Below are positions 63,906 to 64,000 of a stretch of DNA of 64,000 bases, one piece after another. Under the pieces are notes generated by a model. That model worked only from the letters and a program-made list of their open reading frames with translations. It was not told where the DNA came from and made no database searches. The stretch spans positions 1 through 64,000 of the forward strand of contig NZ_BSOB01000016.1 in assembly GCF_030160295.1 (NCBI RefSeq). The letters run 5' to 3'. The position numbers and the translations under genes are program-made. How positions within the stretch are numbered: the stretch's first letter is position 1; every line of letters starts with the position of its first letter. The DNA comes from Dyella acidisoli (GTDB lineage: Bacteria > Pseudomonadota > Gammaproteobacteria > Xanthomonadales > Rhodanobacteraceae).

Positions 63906-64000
63906 GGTCAAGGCTTGCCGGGAGCCCTATTGGTACGGAGGGTGTGCTAGCTGAATCTCGCGTCTGAACCTGGCATCTGGCGAGGTTTACCCCCTCACCC

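Overview
The window reads as ordinary chromosome of a high-GC (about 60%) gammaproteobacterium of the Xanthomonadales, most likely Rhodanobacteraceae (Dyella, Luteibacter or Rhodanobacter-like). This rests on gene content and protein style: TonB receptor, FadL, YcgL, sedolisin, secB-gpsA, rpmBG, PlsB, TsdA-like cytochrome, and very dense paired palindromes between genes. It is inference, not a database match. I see no tRNA, rRNA, CRISPR, transposase, integrase or phage gene.

Layout. 1-3.6 kb: end of a TonB-dependent receptor, an aldehyde dehydrogenase and a FadL porin. 3.9-7.7 kb: a YcgL protein and a large membrane-anchored ankyrin protein. 7.8-11.8 kb: a family 9 glycosyltransferase, a KefB/C-type antiporter and a secreted glutaminyl cyclase. 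11.8-13.8 kb: a LysR regulator divergent from a DUF4865/tautomerase pair. 13.9-19.1 kb: hemB, a sedolisin, glucokinase, a zinc-ribbon membrane protein and a HAD phosphatase. 19.2-24.8 kb: a SNF2 helicase, gpsA, secB, a 269-bp nested-palindrome block, then rpmB-rpmG. 25-27 kb: DUF4166, DCC-thioredoxin-like and saccharopine-dehydrogenase-like genes. 27-32.6 kb: a fatty-acid desaturase, a GldA/F/G-like ABC module and mutM. 32.7-37 kb: an unknown protein, thymidine kinase, rep helicase and bluB. 37-42.8 kb: a secreted PKD protein with a structured upstream region, an AI-2E-type transporter, an e(P4) acid phosphatase, a 159-bp palindrome and a lipoprotein. 42.8-50 kb: plsB, a NalP/SphB1-like lipidated subtilase autotransporter, and a second, decayed copy of the plsB tail. 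50.1-53.2 kb: a four-gene periplasmic operon (DsrE-family protein, solute-binding protein, TsdB-like and TsdA-like cytochromes). 53.3-64 kb: ubiE, GST, EamA/Lrp pair, proline iminopeptidase, M1 peptidase, hydrolase, GFA, ICMT, YCII and a YgjP-like metallopeptidase.

Most of the content is housekeeping: envelope lipids (plsB, gpsA, desaturase, FadL), protein export and translation (secB, rpmBG), cofactors (hemB, ubiE, bluB) and DNA repair (rep, mutM). Around it sits a strong set of exported hydrolases. The most promising unexplained items are the DsrE/PBP/TsdBA operon, the nested palindrome between secB and rpmB, the long palindrome at 41.6 kb, and the plsB-tail direct repeats flanking the autotransporter.
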